From assembly GCF_044759095.2 (NCBI RefSeq), contig NZ_JBIYSM020000035.1, forward strand, positions 1 to 49,712: a DNA stretch of 49,712 nt. Reading direction: 5' to 3'. Position numbers and translations under genes: made by a program. The notes under the pieces are model-generated. The model was not told the DNA's origin. It saw only the letters and a program-made list of their open reading frames with translations, and searched no databases. Origin of the DNA: JBIYSM02 sp044759095 (GTDB lineage: Bacteria > Bacillota > Bacilli > Brevibacillales > Brevibacillaceae). Of the stretch, positions 24,983 to 33,170 are shown in pieces. Positions within the stretch are counted from its first letter, which is position 1. Each line of letters opens with the position of its first letter.

Positions 24983-25757
24983 GGCTCTCCTCCGCAACGG
25001 CCGACGCTTTCGGTACCTCCGTCGGCATGAAGTGAAGCGGGACGTCGGCAAGCGCCTGCTTTTGGCTTTCAATCAGCGCTTCAATGCCCTTTTTCCCAAG
25101 ACTGAGCATATCCTGCAGTTGTTCTCCGGTAAACGGAGCTTCTTCGCCCGTTCCCTGCAGCTCGACAAATTTCCCTTGTCCGGTCATGACGATATTCATG
25201 TCCACGATGGCCGAAGAATCTTCCTTGTAGTTGAGATCCAGCATCGCTTCTCCCTCGATGACGCCAACCGAGGTCGCGGCGAGAAAATCAAGGATTGGCA
25301 GCTGCTTCCAGGTGCCGTTTTCCACCAGCTTGTGCATCGCGTCCACCATAGCCACGTAGGCGCCGGTAATGGAAGCGGTACGTGTTCCGCCGTCAGCCTG
25401 AATGACGTCGCAATCAAGCCAGATCGTCCGCTCCCCCATCGCTTCCAGATGTACCACCGAGCGCAGGGCGCGTCCGATCAACCGCTGAATTTCCATTGTT
25501 CTGCCGCCCACCTTGCCTTTCGACGATTCACGCGGGTTGCGGGTTTCCGTCGCTCGGGGAAGCATGGAGTACTCGGCTGTTACCCACCCTTTGCCGCCGC
25601 CGCGCATGAACGGCGGAACGCGATCCTCCAGCGTTGCCGTACAGATTACCTTGGTGTCTCCTACTTCGATCAGGCAAGAGCCTTCCGCATGTTTGATGTA
25701 ATTGCGCGTAATCTTCACAGGGCGCAATTGATCGTTGGCACGACCATCATGTCTCAT
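24975..25757 (-). CDS. rph: Ribonuclease PH
   Basis: 260 aa from the ATG at 25757, with AAGGAGG upstream; the frame is open for 70 more codons, but that part is the duplicated leader. Phosphate-dependent 3'-to-5' exonuclease trimming tRNA 3' ends. Signatures: MRHDGRANDQLRPV, ATLEDRVPPFMRGGGKGW, QRLIGRALR, and DCDVIQADGGTRTASITG. First gene of rph–rdgB–ysnB. Confidence 0.96.
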   Translation of the reverse strand: MRHDGRANDQLRPVKITRNYIKHAEGSCLIEVGDTKVICTATLEDRVPPFMRGGGKGWVTAEYSMLPRATETRNPRESSKGKVGGRTMEIQRLIGRALRSVVHLEAMGERTIWLDCDVIQADGGTRTASITGAYVAMVDAMHKLVENGTWKQLPILDFLAATSVGVIEGEAMLDLNYKEDSSAIVDMNIVMTGQGKFVELQGTGEEAPFTGEQLQDMLSLGKKGIEALIESQKQALADVPLHFMPTEVPKASAVAEESHV

Positions 25758-25779
25758 TCCATGTTCCTCCTTCTTACTG

Positions 25780-25912
25780 GCTACCCTGCGCCGGGATGCT
25801 TCCGCACGCAAGCCAGACCCGGGTGCCCGTAGGGTACTGCATCGTCGCGCCCCCTCGTCGATCTGCTGCTTTGGCAAGCGACATCCGGGTGCCCTTTGGG
25901 TGCTGCACCTCT
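25780..25912 (-). repeat. Two imperfect ~65-bp direct repeats in the rph leader
   Basis: On the minus strand, TGCAGCACCCAAAGGGCACC and TGCAGTACCCTACGGGCACC each open a unit, followed in both by CGG.TGTC/TCTGGCTTGC-like sequence. The units lie head to tail between a TATAAT box (complement of 25929–25934) and the rph ribosome site, so they would be transcribed. They are GC-rich with internal GGTGC-GCACC pairing. The gene-free stretch 25758–26196 otherwise holds only the gerM terminator. Confidence 0.6.
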
Positions 25913-25928
25913 TTCGTAAACTTTGCTC

Positions 25929-25934
25929 ATTATA
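25929..25934 (-). promoter_or_regulatory. Candidate -10 box for rph
   Basis: TATAAT on the minus strand, ~170 bp before the rph start. The -35 region is weak (TGGCAG at 18 bp). Confidence 0.4.
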
Positions 25935-26109
25935 CCAAACGCAGGAAACCTTCTGCCACTCTCGCAAAATGCTTTCTACATGTTTACGAACAACTTCGAC
26001 AGCTTATGAACCTTTGTTAGCATTTCATTAAATAGACATCTAATTAGGTTGAAGTGTTCGGTCGACCATTGCCTTCACAATAATAAGGGCGATGGAGACT
26101 GCTCCTAAA

Positions 26110-26141
26110 CAAAAAGGGCTGCCGAGACTTTCTCGACAGCC
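26110..26141 (-). terminator. Intrinsic terminator of gerM
   Basis: GGCTG-c-CGAGA (26117–26127) pairs with TCTCG-a-CAGCC (26131–26141), with A-runs at 26110–26115 giving U5 on the minus strand. A second small GCGCC/GGCGC hairpin lies just ahead of it. Confidence 0.85.
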
Positions 26142-26196
26142 TGAGCGCCATCACGGCGCGCTTTCTTTTTCACGTGAGCGGGAACGGGTGGGTATA

Positions 26197-27249
26197 TTAA
26201 AATTGCATCGGGTTGACCTGCACGGGACGATCAACCGGCTTGGTAAAGTCGAAGCTGCCGCTCGTCAACGGCTTGCCTTCGACGAGCACCTGCACCTTTT
26301 TCGCACCGGTGCTCTCCGTCAGCGACAACACCAGGGATTCCAGCGCTTCCGGACTGGCTTCCTTGCCGTTGTCGTACTTGAGGATGTCATCACTCAAATC
26401 GACTTTCACCAATCCGGCTTCATTGCTTACATCCAGCACCTGGGTCGTGCGCAACAGCGAGCTGTACAGCGGCGAACCTTCCTTAGGCCCTTTGATCAGC
26501 TCTTCCACCACGGCTTTGGCGACGTTGTCCGTTTGAGGAATGAGGCGGGTCACCGGCACATAGTAGGTGCGCTTGTCGTCCAGCTGTCCCTGGAAGTAAA
26601 CCGTAACCGGAGTCGTTCTGCCTGGTTGGGCGCCTTCCGCCAGCTCCAGGTTGATTCCGTGGTTGCGGCCCAACTGGGAGAGAGGGGTACTGTCGACCGG
26701 CATCTCCGTCAGCGGATTTCCGTTAATCCAGATCTGCACGCTTTTCACGTTTTGGAATTCTGTCAACGAGCGGGACACCGCGTCCAAAATCCGCTTTTCC
26801 TCTTTTGGATCATACTGTTTGAACTCTTTGGAAAAGTCGACCGTGGCTACGCCGTCCTTGATCGTCATGCCGAGTACTTTTGTGCCCTCCGGCAGAACCG
26901 CCGAGAAGCCGTTCGGCAGCATATTGTCCACCGGTCCGCCCTTTACCATGTAGGTGAGAACCTGTTTGGCGGAGCCCTCTTCCTTGGGCAGCGTCAGAGA
27001 AACCGGCACCACGTAGCCATTTGCGTCCAGCAGGTATACGGTTCGGTCAACCGATCCCTGAACCGCTGCCGCGTCTGTTCCACTGTTGTTCGTTGGAAGC
27101 GCATCCGCCCCTTCGAGCGCCACTTCAGATTGAGGGGGTGGATCGATACTGGTCGCCTCTTTTTCCGGCCCAAAGAGACCGCACCCCGAAAGTAACACGG
27201 CACTCACCCCAAGCACGGCCGTCATTTTGCCGATGCGTCGCATTTTCAT
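26197..27249 (-). CDS. gerM: GerM-type sporulation/germination lipoprotein
   Basis: 350 aa from the ATG at 27249, with GAGGAGG upstream. Lipoprotein signal with lipobox LLSGC, followed by a short acidic/proline-rich linker. Two GerMN domains: the first ~85–215 (KGGPVDNMLPNGFSAVLPEG is typical), the second ~225–345 (IKGPKEGSPLYSSLL). In B. subtilis GerM is needed for sporulation and germination and belongs to the mother cell–forespore channel region. Same position relative to murI and rph as in B. subtilis. Confidence 0.93.
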   Translation of the reverse strand: MKMRRIGKMTAVLGVSAVLLSGCGLFGPEKEATSIDPPPQSEVALEGADALPTNNSGTDAAAVQGSVDRTVYLLDANGYVVPVSLTLPKEEGSAKQVLTYMVKGGPVDNMLPNGFSAVLPEGTKVLGMTIKDGVATVDFSKEFKQYDPKEEKRILDAVSRSLTEFQNVKSVQIWINGNPLTEMPVDSTPLSQLGRNHGINLELAEGAQPGRTTPVTVYFQGQLDDKRTYYVPVTRLIPQTDNVAKAVVEELIKGPKEGSPLYSSLLRTTQVLDVSNEAGLVKVDLSDDILKYDNGKEASPEALESLVLSLTESTGAKKVQVLVEGKPLTSGSFDFTKPVDRPVQVNPMQF

Positions 27250-27352
27250 GATTCCCAGCCTCCTCAAGACACTTTGTACTACCATGTATACGAGCATGGC
27301 TTGGGTTTATGCTTGATTGTCCCGAAAAGAGTTGCTTGAGAAGGAGGGGGGG

Positions 27353-28174
27353 TTATGATTGAAACGATTTTTCCAGCACCTGCCGTTTAACGGTTAGATT
27401 GCGTCCGAGCCATTCCTCGGCTATTTCTCGGAATTTTTCTTGGTCTCCGCTTGTCATAAACAGATGGTCAGGCGAATGGAGCAGTGCCGGTGGAAATTCC
27501 GTCTGTCCGCTGCACAGAAGGGACGACAGTTCTCGCGCCGTCTCCTCTGCCGAGCTGATCAGCCTGATGTCTTCTCCCAGCACCTCTTGAATGACCGGAG
27601 CCAGCAGCGGGTAATGCGTGCACCCCAATATCAGGGTGTCCAGCTCTTCGTGACGAAGCTGACCAAGTGTTTTCGTTACAGTCTCCCGCGCTTCGTCGGT
27701 TCGCTGCATGCCGCGCTCCACCAGCGGAACGAAGGCAGGACAAGCCAGCCCCACCACGTACAGATCCGGGTGCAGGCGCAGCAGGGCATGCTCGTACGCT
27801 CGCGTGCGGATGGTGGTCTCCGTGCCGATCACGCCGATCCGTCCCGTTTTGGAAGCCATCACGGCTGCCCGTGCTCCAGGCTCGATTACCCCGATGACAG
27901 GAAGATGCAAACGCCGTCTCGCTTCCCCGAGTACCACCGCGGTTGCCGTGTTGCAGGCAATCACCAGTGCTTTCAACGGGAATTGCAATACGTAATCAAT
28001 CATCTGAAAACTGTAGGCACGTATTTCTTCGGGCGTTTTTGAACCGTACGGACAGCGGGCATTGTCGCCAAAATACAGGATTCGTTCGTTTGGCAGCTGT
28101 CTCATCACTTCTCTGGCAACCGTTAATCCTCCCACACCTGAGTCGATAATGGCTATGGCTTGTTGTTCACTCAT
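27353..28174 (-). CDS. murI: Glutamate racemase
   Basis: 273 aa. Cofactor-independent racemase providing D-glutamate for peptidoglycan. The two catalytic cysteines are in ACNTATA and LGCTHYPLL; IDSGVGGLTV and YFGDNARCPYG are typical. In B. subtilis the equivalent gene racE lies next to gerM, as here. The ATG at 28174 has a GGGGAGA ribosome site. Confidence 0.96.
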   Translation of the reverse strand: MSEQQAIAIIDSGVGGLTVAREVMRQLPNERILYFGDNARCPYGSKTPEEIRAYSFQMIDYVLQFPLKALVIACNTATAVVLGEARRRLHLPVIGVIEPGARAAVMASKTGRIGVIGTETTIRTRAYEHALLRLHPDLYVVGLACPAFVPLVERGMQRTDEARETVTKTLGQLRHEELDTLILGCTHYPLLAPVIQEVLGEDIRLISSAEETARELSSLLCSGQTEFPPALLHSPDHLFMTSGDQEKFREIAEEWLGRNLTVKRQVLEKSFQS

Positions 28175-28349
28175 GAGTCGTTTCTCCCCTGTTGTGATAT
28201 CTCTCTTCCATCAGCATAGCACTAAGATTATCGGTGCTACTACCATATGCGCCAAGAAAAATTCTTGTACTCCGCGAATGCCGCACCTCCTCTGGGCGAA
28301 CATCATATCATGAGGGGGGAAAGGTTTATGTCTTCGAGGAGGAATCGCG

Positions 28350-29309
28350 TTGGAAGAGAAAGTGAGACATCTGATTGACTGGAGTCAGTGGGGGCGCCAG
28401 TGGATTGACTATTTGCGAAAAAAGCCGCCAGTCGCTTCCGAACTGGAACGCCATCTGCACAAGTTTGAAGAGGCCTTTACTCAGGTCGGGCGCAAGGCAA
28501 GCCAGTATCCAGGAAAAGGAAACGGGGAGCAGGACATCCTCCGCTTAACGGCAAAAGCGGAAGATATCCAGAAGCAGTTCCATCAATTCTTGCGCCTCGT
28601 TCAGGAGAACAGCCAGGATGACTTCCAGGCAGAGGCTCCCGTTTCTCCGGCTCAACGGCAACAGCCGGTGCCGGTACTGAGGCCGGTGCCGATCGGCGGC
28701 CACACACTGCCGCCGCTGCCGTACTCGTACGATGCCCTGGAGCCTTATATCGACGCAGAGACGATGCGTATCCATCACGACAAGCTGCACAAAAACTACG
28801 TAGACAACCTGAACAAAGCAGAAATGATGCTGGCTCGAGCCCGTGCCACCAACGACTTTGAACTCGTCAAGCACTGGTCAAGGGAATTGGCCTTCAACGG
28901 TGCGGGCCACTATCTACACACCATTTTCTGGCAGGTAATGAGTCGTGGCGGAGGGGGTGTCCCGCGGGGGGAATTGGCGGAGCAAATCATTCGCGATTTT
29001 GGCTCATTTGAGGCGTTTAAGCGTCATTTCTCCCAGGCTGCCGAGAAAGTGGAGGGCGGGGGTTGGGCCATTCTCGTCTGGTCGCCACGGGCGCAGCATC
29101 TGGAAATCCTGCAGGCGGAAAAACACCAAAACCTTTCCCAATGGGATGTGGTACCGCTTCTTGTACTGGATGTCTGGGAGCATTCCTACTTTCTGTTGTA
29201 TCAGAATCAGCGCGGGAAGTACATTGATGCCTGGTGGAACGTAGTAAACTGGCCCCACGTCCAGGATCGGTATTTGCAGGCGCGGCGCCTTCGGTGGCAG
29301 CCGTACTGA
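28350..29309 (+). CDS. sodF: Fe/Mn superoxide dismutase with long N-terminal extension
   Basis: 319 aa, TTG start at 28350 with GAGGAGGA upstream; an ATG at 28328 is out of frame. Residues 1–~112 are a charged helical region plus a Gln/Pro-rich linker not found in ordinary SODs. Residues ~113–319 are a complete Fe/Mn SOD: LPPLPYSYDAL, metal ligands H142 (IHHDKLH), H190 (GHYLHTIFW), and D274/H278 (DVWEH). The same extended architecture is known for SodF of B. subtilis. No signal peptide. Plus-strand gene between murI and the fix operon. Confidence 0.9.
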   Translation: MEEKVRHLIDWSQWGRQWIDYLRKKPPVASELERHLHKFEEAFTQVGRKASQYPGKGNGEQDILRLTAKAEDIQKQFHQFLRLVQENSQDDFQAEAPVSPAQRQQPVPVLRPVPIGGHTLPPLPYSYDALEPYIDAETMRIHHDKLHKNYVDNLNKAEMMLARARATNDFELVKHWSRELAFNGAGHYLHTIFWQVMSRGGGGVPRGELAEQIIRDFGSFEAFKRHFSQAAEKVEGGGWAILVWSPRAQHLEILQAEKHQNLSQWDVVPLLVLDVWEHSYFLLYQNQRGKYIDAWWNVVNWPHVQDRYLQARRLRWQPY

Positions 29310-29315
29310 CACAGA

Positions 29316-29344
29316 AAAACCCGCCCGTCGTTTCGGGAGGGTTT
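29316..29344. terminator. Terminator between sodF and the 51-aa gene
   Basis: AAACCC-gc-CCG / CGG-ga-GGGTTT stem immediately after the sodF stop, with T-rich sequence on the plus side (TTTCTTG) and A-run on the other. It can serve both converging genes. Confidence 0.7.
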
Positions 29345-29365
29345 CTTGTTTGCAAAAGTTGGATG

Positions 29366-29521
29366 TTACGGATGCGGTGTCGCTTTTTTCAATGCATCTG
29401 CTTTTTCCCAGCTGATAAACGTGTCTTCCCACATCACATGACAGAGGTCCCCTTCGACGCCAATCACGATTCCTTTGGCGCCGTCCAAGGAAAATACGAC
29501 GGTATCTCCCACGGCAAACAT
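29366..29521 (-). CDS. Small 51-aa protein downstream of fixX
   Basis: 51 aa (begins MFAVGDTVVFSLDGAKG, ends KKATPHP), starting 7 bp beyond the fixX stop. Pattern of short beta strands with VGDTVVF, GIVIGVEG and HVMWED suggests a small SH3-like barrel of the DUF2158 kind. Ribosome site is weak (AGGCTCGGG), so translation may depend on coupling to fixX. Followed by a terminator. Function unknown; it could be a small accessory to FixABCX, but that rests on position only. Confidence 0.55.
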   Translation of the reverse strand: MFAVGDTVVFSLDGAKGIVIGVEGDLCHVMWEDTFISWEKADALKKATPHP

Positions 29522-29527
29522 CTCATG

Positions 29528-29824
29528 TTACCCGAGCCTAAAGATGATCCCGTGACCACCTTTAGGGTACACCCATTTGATGTTTTCATAGGGACAGCCG
29601 ATCCGGCAGCTGCCGCATTCGTGACAGCCTTCATATCCGACGTGCATGCGTATCTCTTCCCATTTGTACACCTCGGCCGGACAAAAGATCGTACACAATT
29701 TATCCGGGCATTTCGTCGCACATACGTCAAAGTCCAGCACATGCAGGTGAGACTCCGTATCCGCCCGGAAGCGGACGAGGTACTGCTTTTCCTCGATGGA
29801 TTGACCCTTTGGCAGTTCACTCAT
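29528..29824 (-). CDS. fixX: Ferredoxin-like protein FixX
   Basis: 98 aa from the ATG at 29824, which overlaps the fixC stop by one base (TGATG) and has GGAGGG upstream; an in-frame ATG six codons earlier is less likely. Small iron–sulfur protein taking electrons in the FixABCX complex. Two clusters of cysteines: CATKCPDKLCTIFCP and CHECGSCRIGCP, compatible with 4Fe-4S binding. The tail GGHGIIFRLG is typical for FixX. Confidence 0.92.
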   Translation of the reverse strand: MSELPKGQSIEEKQYLVRFRADTESHLHVLDFDVCATKCPDKLCTIFCPAEVYKWEEIRMHVGYEGCHECGSCRIGCPYENIKWVYPKGGHGIIFRLG

Positions 29825-31119
29825 CACTTCATCACCCTCCACGCCTGCATAAGATCGCGAGCCATTTTGAACTTCTCTTTCGCCGAACCCATGTCACGCC
29901 AGATTTTCTTCTGCTTCTCCCACTTGGAACTGCCGTCTACAGTGAACATCTGGCTGGCCGCCCGGTTCATCATCGGAATGTACTTCTCAAAGTACTGCGG
30001 GAACTTTTCAAAGTGGTGAGTGGCGTCCTTGTACTTTTTCAAATCCTGCCCCACAAAGCTGTTGAGCAGATTAACGCGGTAGGAGTCCAGCATCTTTTCG
30101 GAGAAGTCGCCGGCCTCTTTCGCCTGCAGAATCGTCTCGGCCGCAAGCACTCCGGAGGTCATCGCCATGTTGGAGCCCTCGCGATGGATCGCATTGACCA
30201 GCTGGGCCGCATCCCCCACCACCAGCACACCGTTCCCCACTACTTTCGGCATGGAGTGATAGCCTCCCTCGGGAATGAGGTGAGCCAGGTACTCCTGCTG
30301 CTCGCAGCCCTGGATATAAGGGCGGATCATCGGATGTTTCTTGACGTAGTCGAGCAGCTGATGGGGTTTGATTTTGTTTTTGATCAAACCCGACAGCATC
30401 GTGCCGACTCCGATGTTGAGACTGTCCTTGTTGGTGTAGAGCCAGGCTGTGCCGAGAATGCCTTTGGTGGAGTCGCCGAAAATCTCGATGGTACACCCCT
30501 GGTCTCCCTCCAGGCTGAAGCGGTCCTCGATGATCTTGCGGTCCAGCTTCAGCACTTCCATGACGGCGAGCGCCACTTCGTCCGGGCGGAATTCCTTGTG
30601 GAAGCCAAGCCCTTTGGCCAGGAGAGAATTCACTCCGTCAGCCAAAACGACGACATCTGCATGGATGTCTCCGTCCGGGCGATCCGTGCGCACTCCAACT
30701 ACTTTGCCGTTTTCCACGATGCATTCCAGCGCCACGGTTTCATTGACCAAAAGCGCCCCCTGCTGCACGGCCTTGTCGGCAAACCACTGGTCAAACTTGG
30801 CTCGCAGGACCGTAAAGTTGTTGTACGGTTCCTGAGCCCACTCCAGCCCTTTGTAGCTGAAAGTAAGCGCAGATTCCTTATCCAGCATCATGAAGCGCTG
30901 CTCCACAATGGGTCGTTCCACCGGCGCTTCCTTGTAAAAACCGGGAATGATGTCCTCAAGCATTTTGCGGTAGAGGACGCCGCCCATGACGTTTTTGGAA
31001 CCGGGATACTCCCCCCGCTCCAGCAAGAGAACGCTGGCGCCTGCCTTCGCAAGTGTATAGGCGCACGAGGTTCCGGCCGGACCGGCGCCGACCACGATCA
31101 CATCAAACTTTTCCGCCAT
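29824..31119 (-). CDS. fixC: FixC flavoprotein, electron transfer flavoprotein:quinone oxidoreductase-like
   Basis: 431 aa from the ATG at 31119, with GGAGG upstream. FAD-binding N-terminus FDVIVVGAGPAGTSCA (Rossmann GxGxxG). GDAAQLVNAIHREGSNMAM is the second FAD contact, and YHSMPKVVGNGVLVVG precedes it. With FixAB and FixX it forms a membrane-associated complex that passes electrons to quinone and to ferredoxin. Its start overlaps the etfA end by 17 bp. Confidence 0.94.
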   Translation of the reverse strand: MAEKFDVIVVGAGPAGTSCAYTLAKAGASVLLLERGEYPGSKNVMGGVLYRKMLEDIIPGFYKEAPVERPIVEQRFMMLDKESALTFSYKGLEWAQEPYNNFTVLRAKFDQWFADKAVQQGALLVNETVALECIVENGKVVGVRTDRPDGDIHADVVVLADGVNSLLAKGLGFHKEFRPDEVALAVMEVLKLDRKIIEDRFSLEGDQGCTIEIFGDSTKGILGTAWLYTNKDSLNIGVGTMLSGLIKNKIKPHQLLDYVKKHPMIRPYIQGCEQQEYLAHLIPEGGYHSMPKVVGNGVLVVGDAAQLVNAIHREGSNMAMTSGVLAAETILQAKEAGDFSEKMLDSYRVNLLNSFVGQDLKKYKDATHHFEKFPQYFEKYIPMMNRAASQMFTVDGSSKWEKQKKIWRDMGSAKEKFKMARDLMQAWRVMK

Positions 31120-32134
31120 ATTGAACCTCCCTGTCCAACACACGTTGGAACTCTTCGATCAGGATGGGCACCACTTCGAATGCATCACCGACGATGCCAT
31201 AGTGGCACGCCTGGAAAATGGGCGCGTCGGGGTCCTTGTTGATCGCGATGATCAACCCCGAGTTCTGCATCCCGACCAGATGTTGAATGGCGCCGGAGAT
31301 GCCGATGGCAAAGTAGATTTTTGGCGTCACCGTCACGCCGGTTTGTCCAACCTGATGAGGATGCTCGATCCAGCCCGCTTCCACCGCATCACGACTGGCC
31401 CCTACTGTCGCTCCAATCACTTCGGCAAACTGGTGAATCAGTTGAAAGCCGTTCTTGCTGCCCAGACCTTTGCCGCCCGCGACGATGATATCCGCATCGT
31501 CCAATCGCACCTTTGCCCGTGACTCGCGGACGATTTTCAACACCTTGGTACGAATGTCTTCCTCGCGAAGCGCTATCCGTTCCTCGACGATTTCACCGGT
31601 GCGCGAATAGTCGGGGGGCATTGCTTTCATCACCTTTGGCCGCACGGTCGCCATTTGCGGCCGATCCTTTTTGCACAGAATCGTCGCCATGATATTGCCG
31701 CCGAAGGCTGGACGACTCGCCTCCAAGAGTCCCGTCTCCGCATCGACATCGAGCAGCGTGGTGTCAGCGGTCAACCCCGTTGCCAGATCGGTTGCTACCG
31801 CGCTGGCCAGGTCTTTGCCGGTAGAGGTGGCTCCGTAGAGGAAGATCTCGGGCTTGTATTTCTGCACCGCTTCGATGACCGCACGCATAAACGATTCCGT
31901 CCGGTAGTCACGGAAGATCGGGTCGTCGTATACATACACGATGTCTGCCCCAAAATGTATGGCGGTCTGCGCCAAGTGTTTCACGCCTTCTCCGATCAGC
32001 ACGCCGGCCAGCGGCACGCCCCGCTTGTCAGCCAGCTTTCGTCCCGCTCCCAGAAGCTCCAGGGAAACGGGAGCGATGCCGCTGTCTTTTTGTTCCAGAA
32101 ACACCCACACGCCGCGATAATCCTGCAGATTCAT
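31103..32134 (-). CDS. fixB: Electron transfer flavoprotein alpha subunit (FixB)
   Basis: 343 aa. Pairs with FixA and binds FAD; the C-terminal domain shows GASRDAVEAGW, HQVGQTGVTVTPK, AIGISGAIQHLVGMQ and NKDPDAPIF, the ETF-alpha signature. N-terminal domain begins RGVWVFLEQKDSG. 4-bp overlap with the upstream fixA gene. In this context it is the bifurcating-type ETF rather than a fatty-acid oxidation ETF, inferred from linkage to fixC and fixX. Confidence 0.94.
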   Translation of the reverse strand: MNLQDYRGVWVFLEQKDSGIAPVSLELLGAGRKLADKRGVPLAGVLIGEGVKHLAQTAIHFGADIVYVYDDPIFRDYRTESFMRAVIEAVQKYKPEIFLYGATSTGKDLASAVATDLATGLTADTTLLDVDAETGLLEASRPAFGGNIMATILCKKDRPQMATVRPKVMKAMPPDYSRTGEIVEERIALREEDIRTKVLKIVRESRAKVRLDDADIIVAGGKGLGSKNGFQLIHQFAEVIGATVGASRDAVEAGWIEHPHQVGQTGVTVTPKIYFAIGISGAIQHLVGMQNSGLIIAINKDPDAPIFQACHYGIVGDAFEVVPILIEEFQRVLDREVQYGGKV

Positions 32135-32961
32135 GCTCCTCCCCCCTTTACCCGGAACAGTTCTTTTTTCTCAAGCAACACGTCCATCAGCCGCTTCGCC
32201 TGTTCCCGCGGCGAGCCTTCCAGCCGTTCGCCCCCTTTTGGTTTTTCCGGAGGCCATACCTTGGCGACGATCGTGGGAGAACCTTTCAGTCCCAACAGCG
32301 TGCGATCCACCTCTTGCAGATCGTTTACCGACCAGATTACAGGCTGGTAACGGGCCGCGCGCAGCATGTTGGGGAGTGGCGAATAGGGTACCTCGTTGAT
32401 CTCCTTTTCCACCGAGAAGAGGCAGGGAAGAGTGGACTGGATCACCTCATATCCGTCTTCCAGCTTGCGGTGGACGATGGCAAATCCCTTCTCCTTGTTG
32501 ATTTCCACCACCTTCTTCACACTGGTCAGCGGAGGCATGTCGAGCCGGCGGGCGATGCCCGGCCCCACCTGTCCGGTATCTCCGTCAATCGTCATCTTGC
32601 CGCAAATGACCAGATCAATCGGCTTTTCTTTTGCGATTTTTTCCAACGCCTTCGTTAAGGCATAGCTGGTTGCCAGCGTATCGGCACCAGCAAATGCCCG
32701 ATCCGTGATCATGTAGCCTTCATCCGCGCCGATTTCGATACATTTCTTGATCGCCTTGACAGCCGGGGGCGGCCCCATCGTCAGGACCGAGACGGTACCG
32801 CCGTACCGTTTTTTCAGCCGGACCGCCTCCTCCACCGCGTGGGTGTCGTACGGGTTTAAAATCGCAGGCGCGCTCGATCGGTCCATCGTGTTTGTTTTGG
32901 GATTCATCTTGATGATTTTCGTATCCGGCACCTGTTTGATACAGGCCACAATGTGAAGCAT
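32131..32961 (-). CDS. fixA: Electron transfer flavoprotein beta subunit (FixA)
   Basis: 276 aa from the ATG at 32961 (GGGGGAGA upstream). ETF-beta fold: LHIVACIKQVPDTK at the N-terminus, NPYDTHAVEEAVRLKK, VLTMGPPPA, DTGQVGPGIARRL and the C-terminal VWPPEKPKGG. First gene of fixABCX and the one that binds NADH-donated flavin in bifurcating complexes. The promoter should lie in 32962–33060; no clear hexamers were identified. Confidence 0.94.
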   Translation of the reverse strand: MLHIVACIKQVPDTKIIKMNPKTNTMDRSSAPAILNPYDTHAVEEAVRLKKRYGGTVSVLTMGPPPAVKAIKKCIEIGADEGYMITDRAFAGADTLATSYALTKALEKIAKEKPIDLVICGKMTIDGDTGQVGPGIARRLDMPPLTSVKKVVEINKEKGFAIVHRKLEDGYEVIQSTLPCLFSVEKEINEVPYSPLPNMLRAARYQPVIWSVNDLQEVDRTLLGLKGSPTIVAKVWPPEKPKGGERLEGSPREQAKRLMDVLLEKKELFRVKGGGA

Positions 32962-33062
32962 TTGTAATCTCCCCCTTGCCAAATGCCTAACGGTTTGCCT
33001 ATCAATCTTTCACAAAGGTTGTCTCATTTTCAAAGGTATTACCGGACATGCCTTCTTAGACC

Positions 33063-33165
33063 AAGAAAACCCAGCCGACTTTAGCTAACGCTGGTGTCGG
33101 CTGGGGCCCCGAACCCTTTCCTTGTGGCTGTATTCGATGTCCCAATGTTATAAATTCTTATATAC
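33063..33165 (+). repeat. Dispersed structured repeat, copy D
   Basis: Stem CCCAGCCGAC (33070–33079) / GTCGGCTGGG (33096–33105), fully paired, with loop TTTAGCTAACGCTG. It continues with GGGGCCCCGAACCC, GGCTGTATTCGATGTCCC and the tip TTATAAATTCTTATATAC. It lies past the T-run of the terminator of the 50-aa gene. Confidence 0.8.
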
Positions 33166-33170
33166 ATACC

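Noticed and set aside
28175..28349. 30-codon minus-strand frame upstream of murI
   Set aside because: The AGGAGG in it lies inside the frame rather than before an ATG, and there is no evidence of a product.
29809..31242. Plus-strand frame (477 codons) opposite fixC
   Set aside because: Shadow of fixC; no recognisable protein features.
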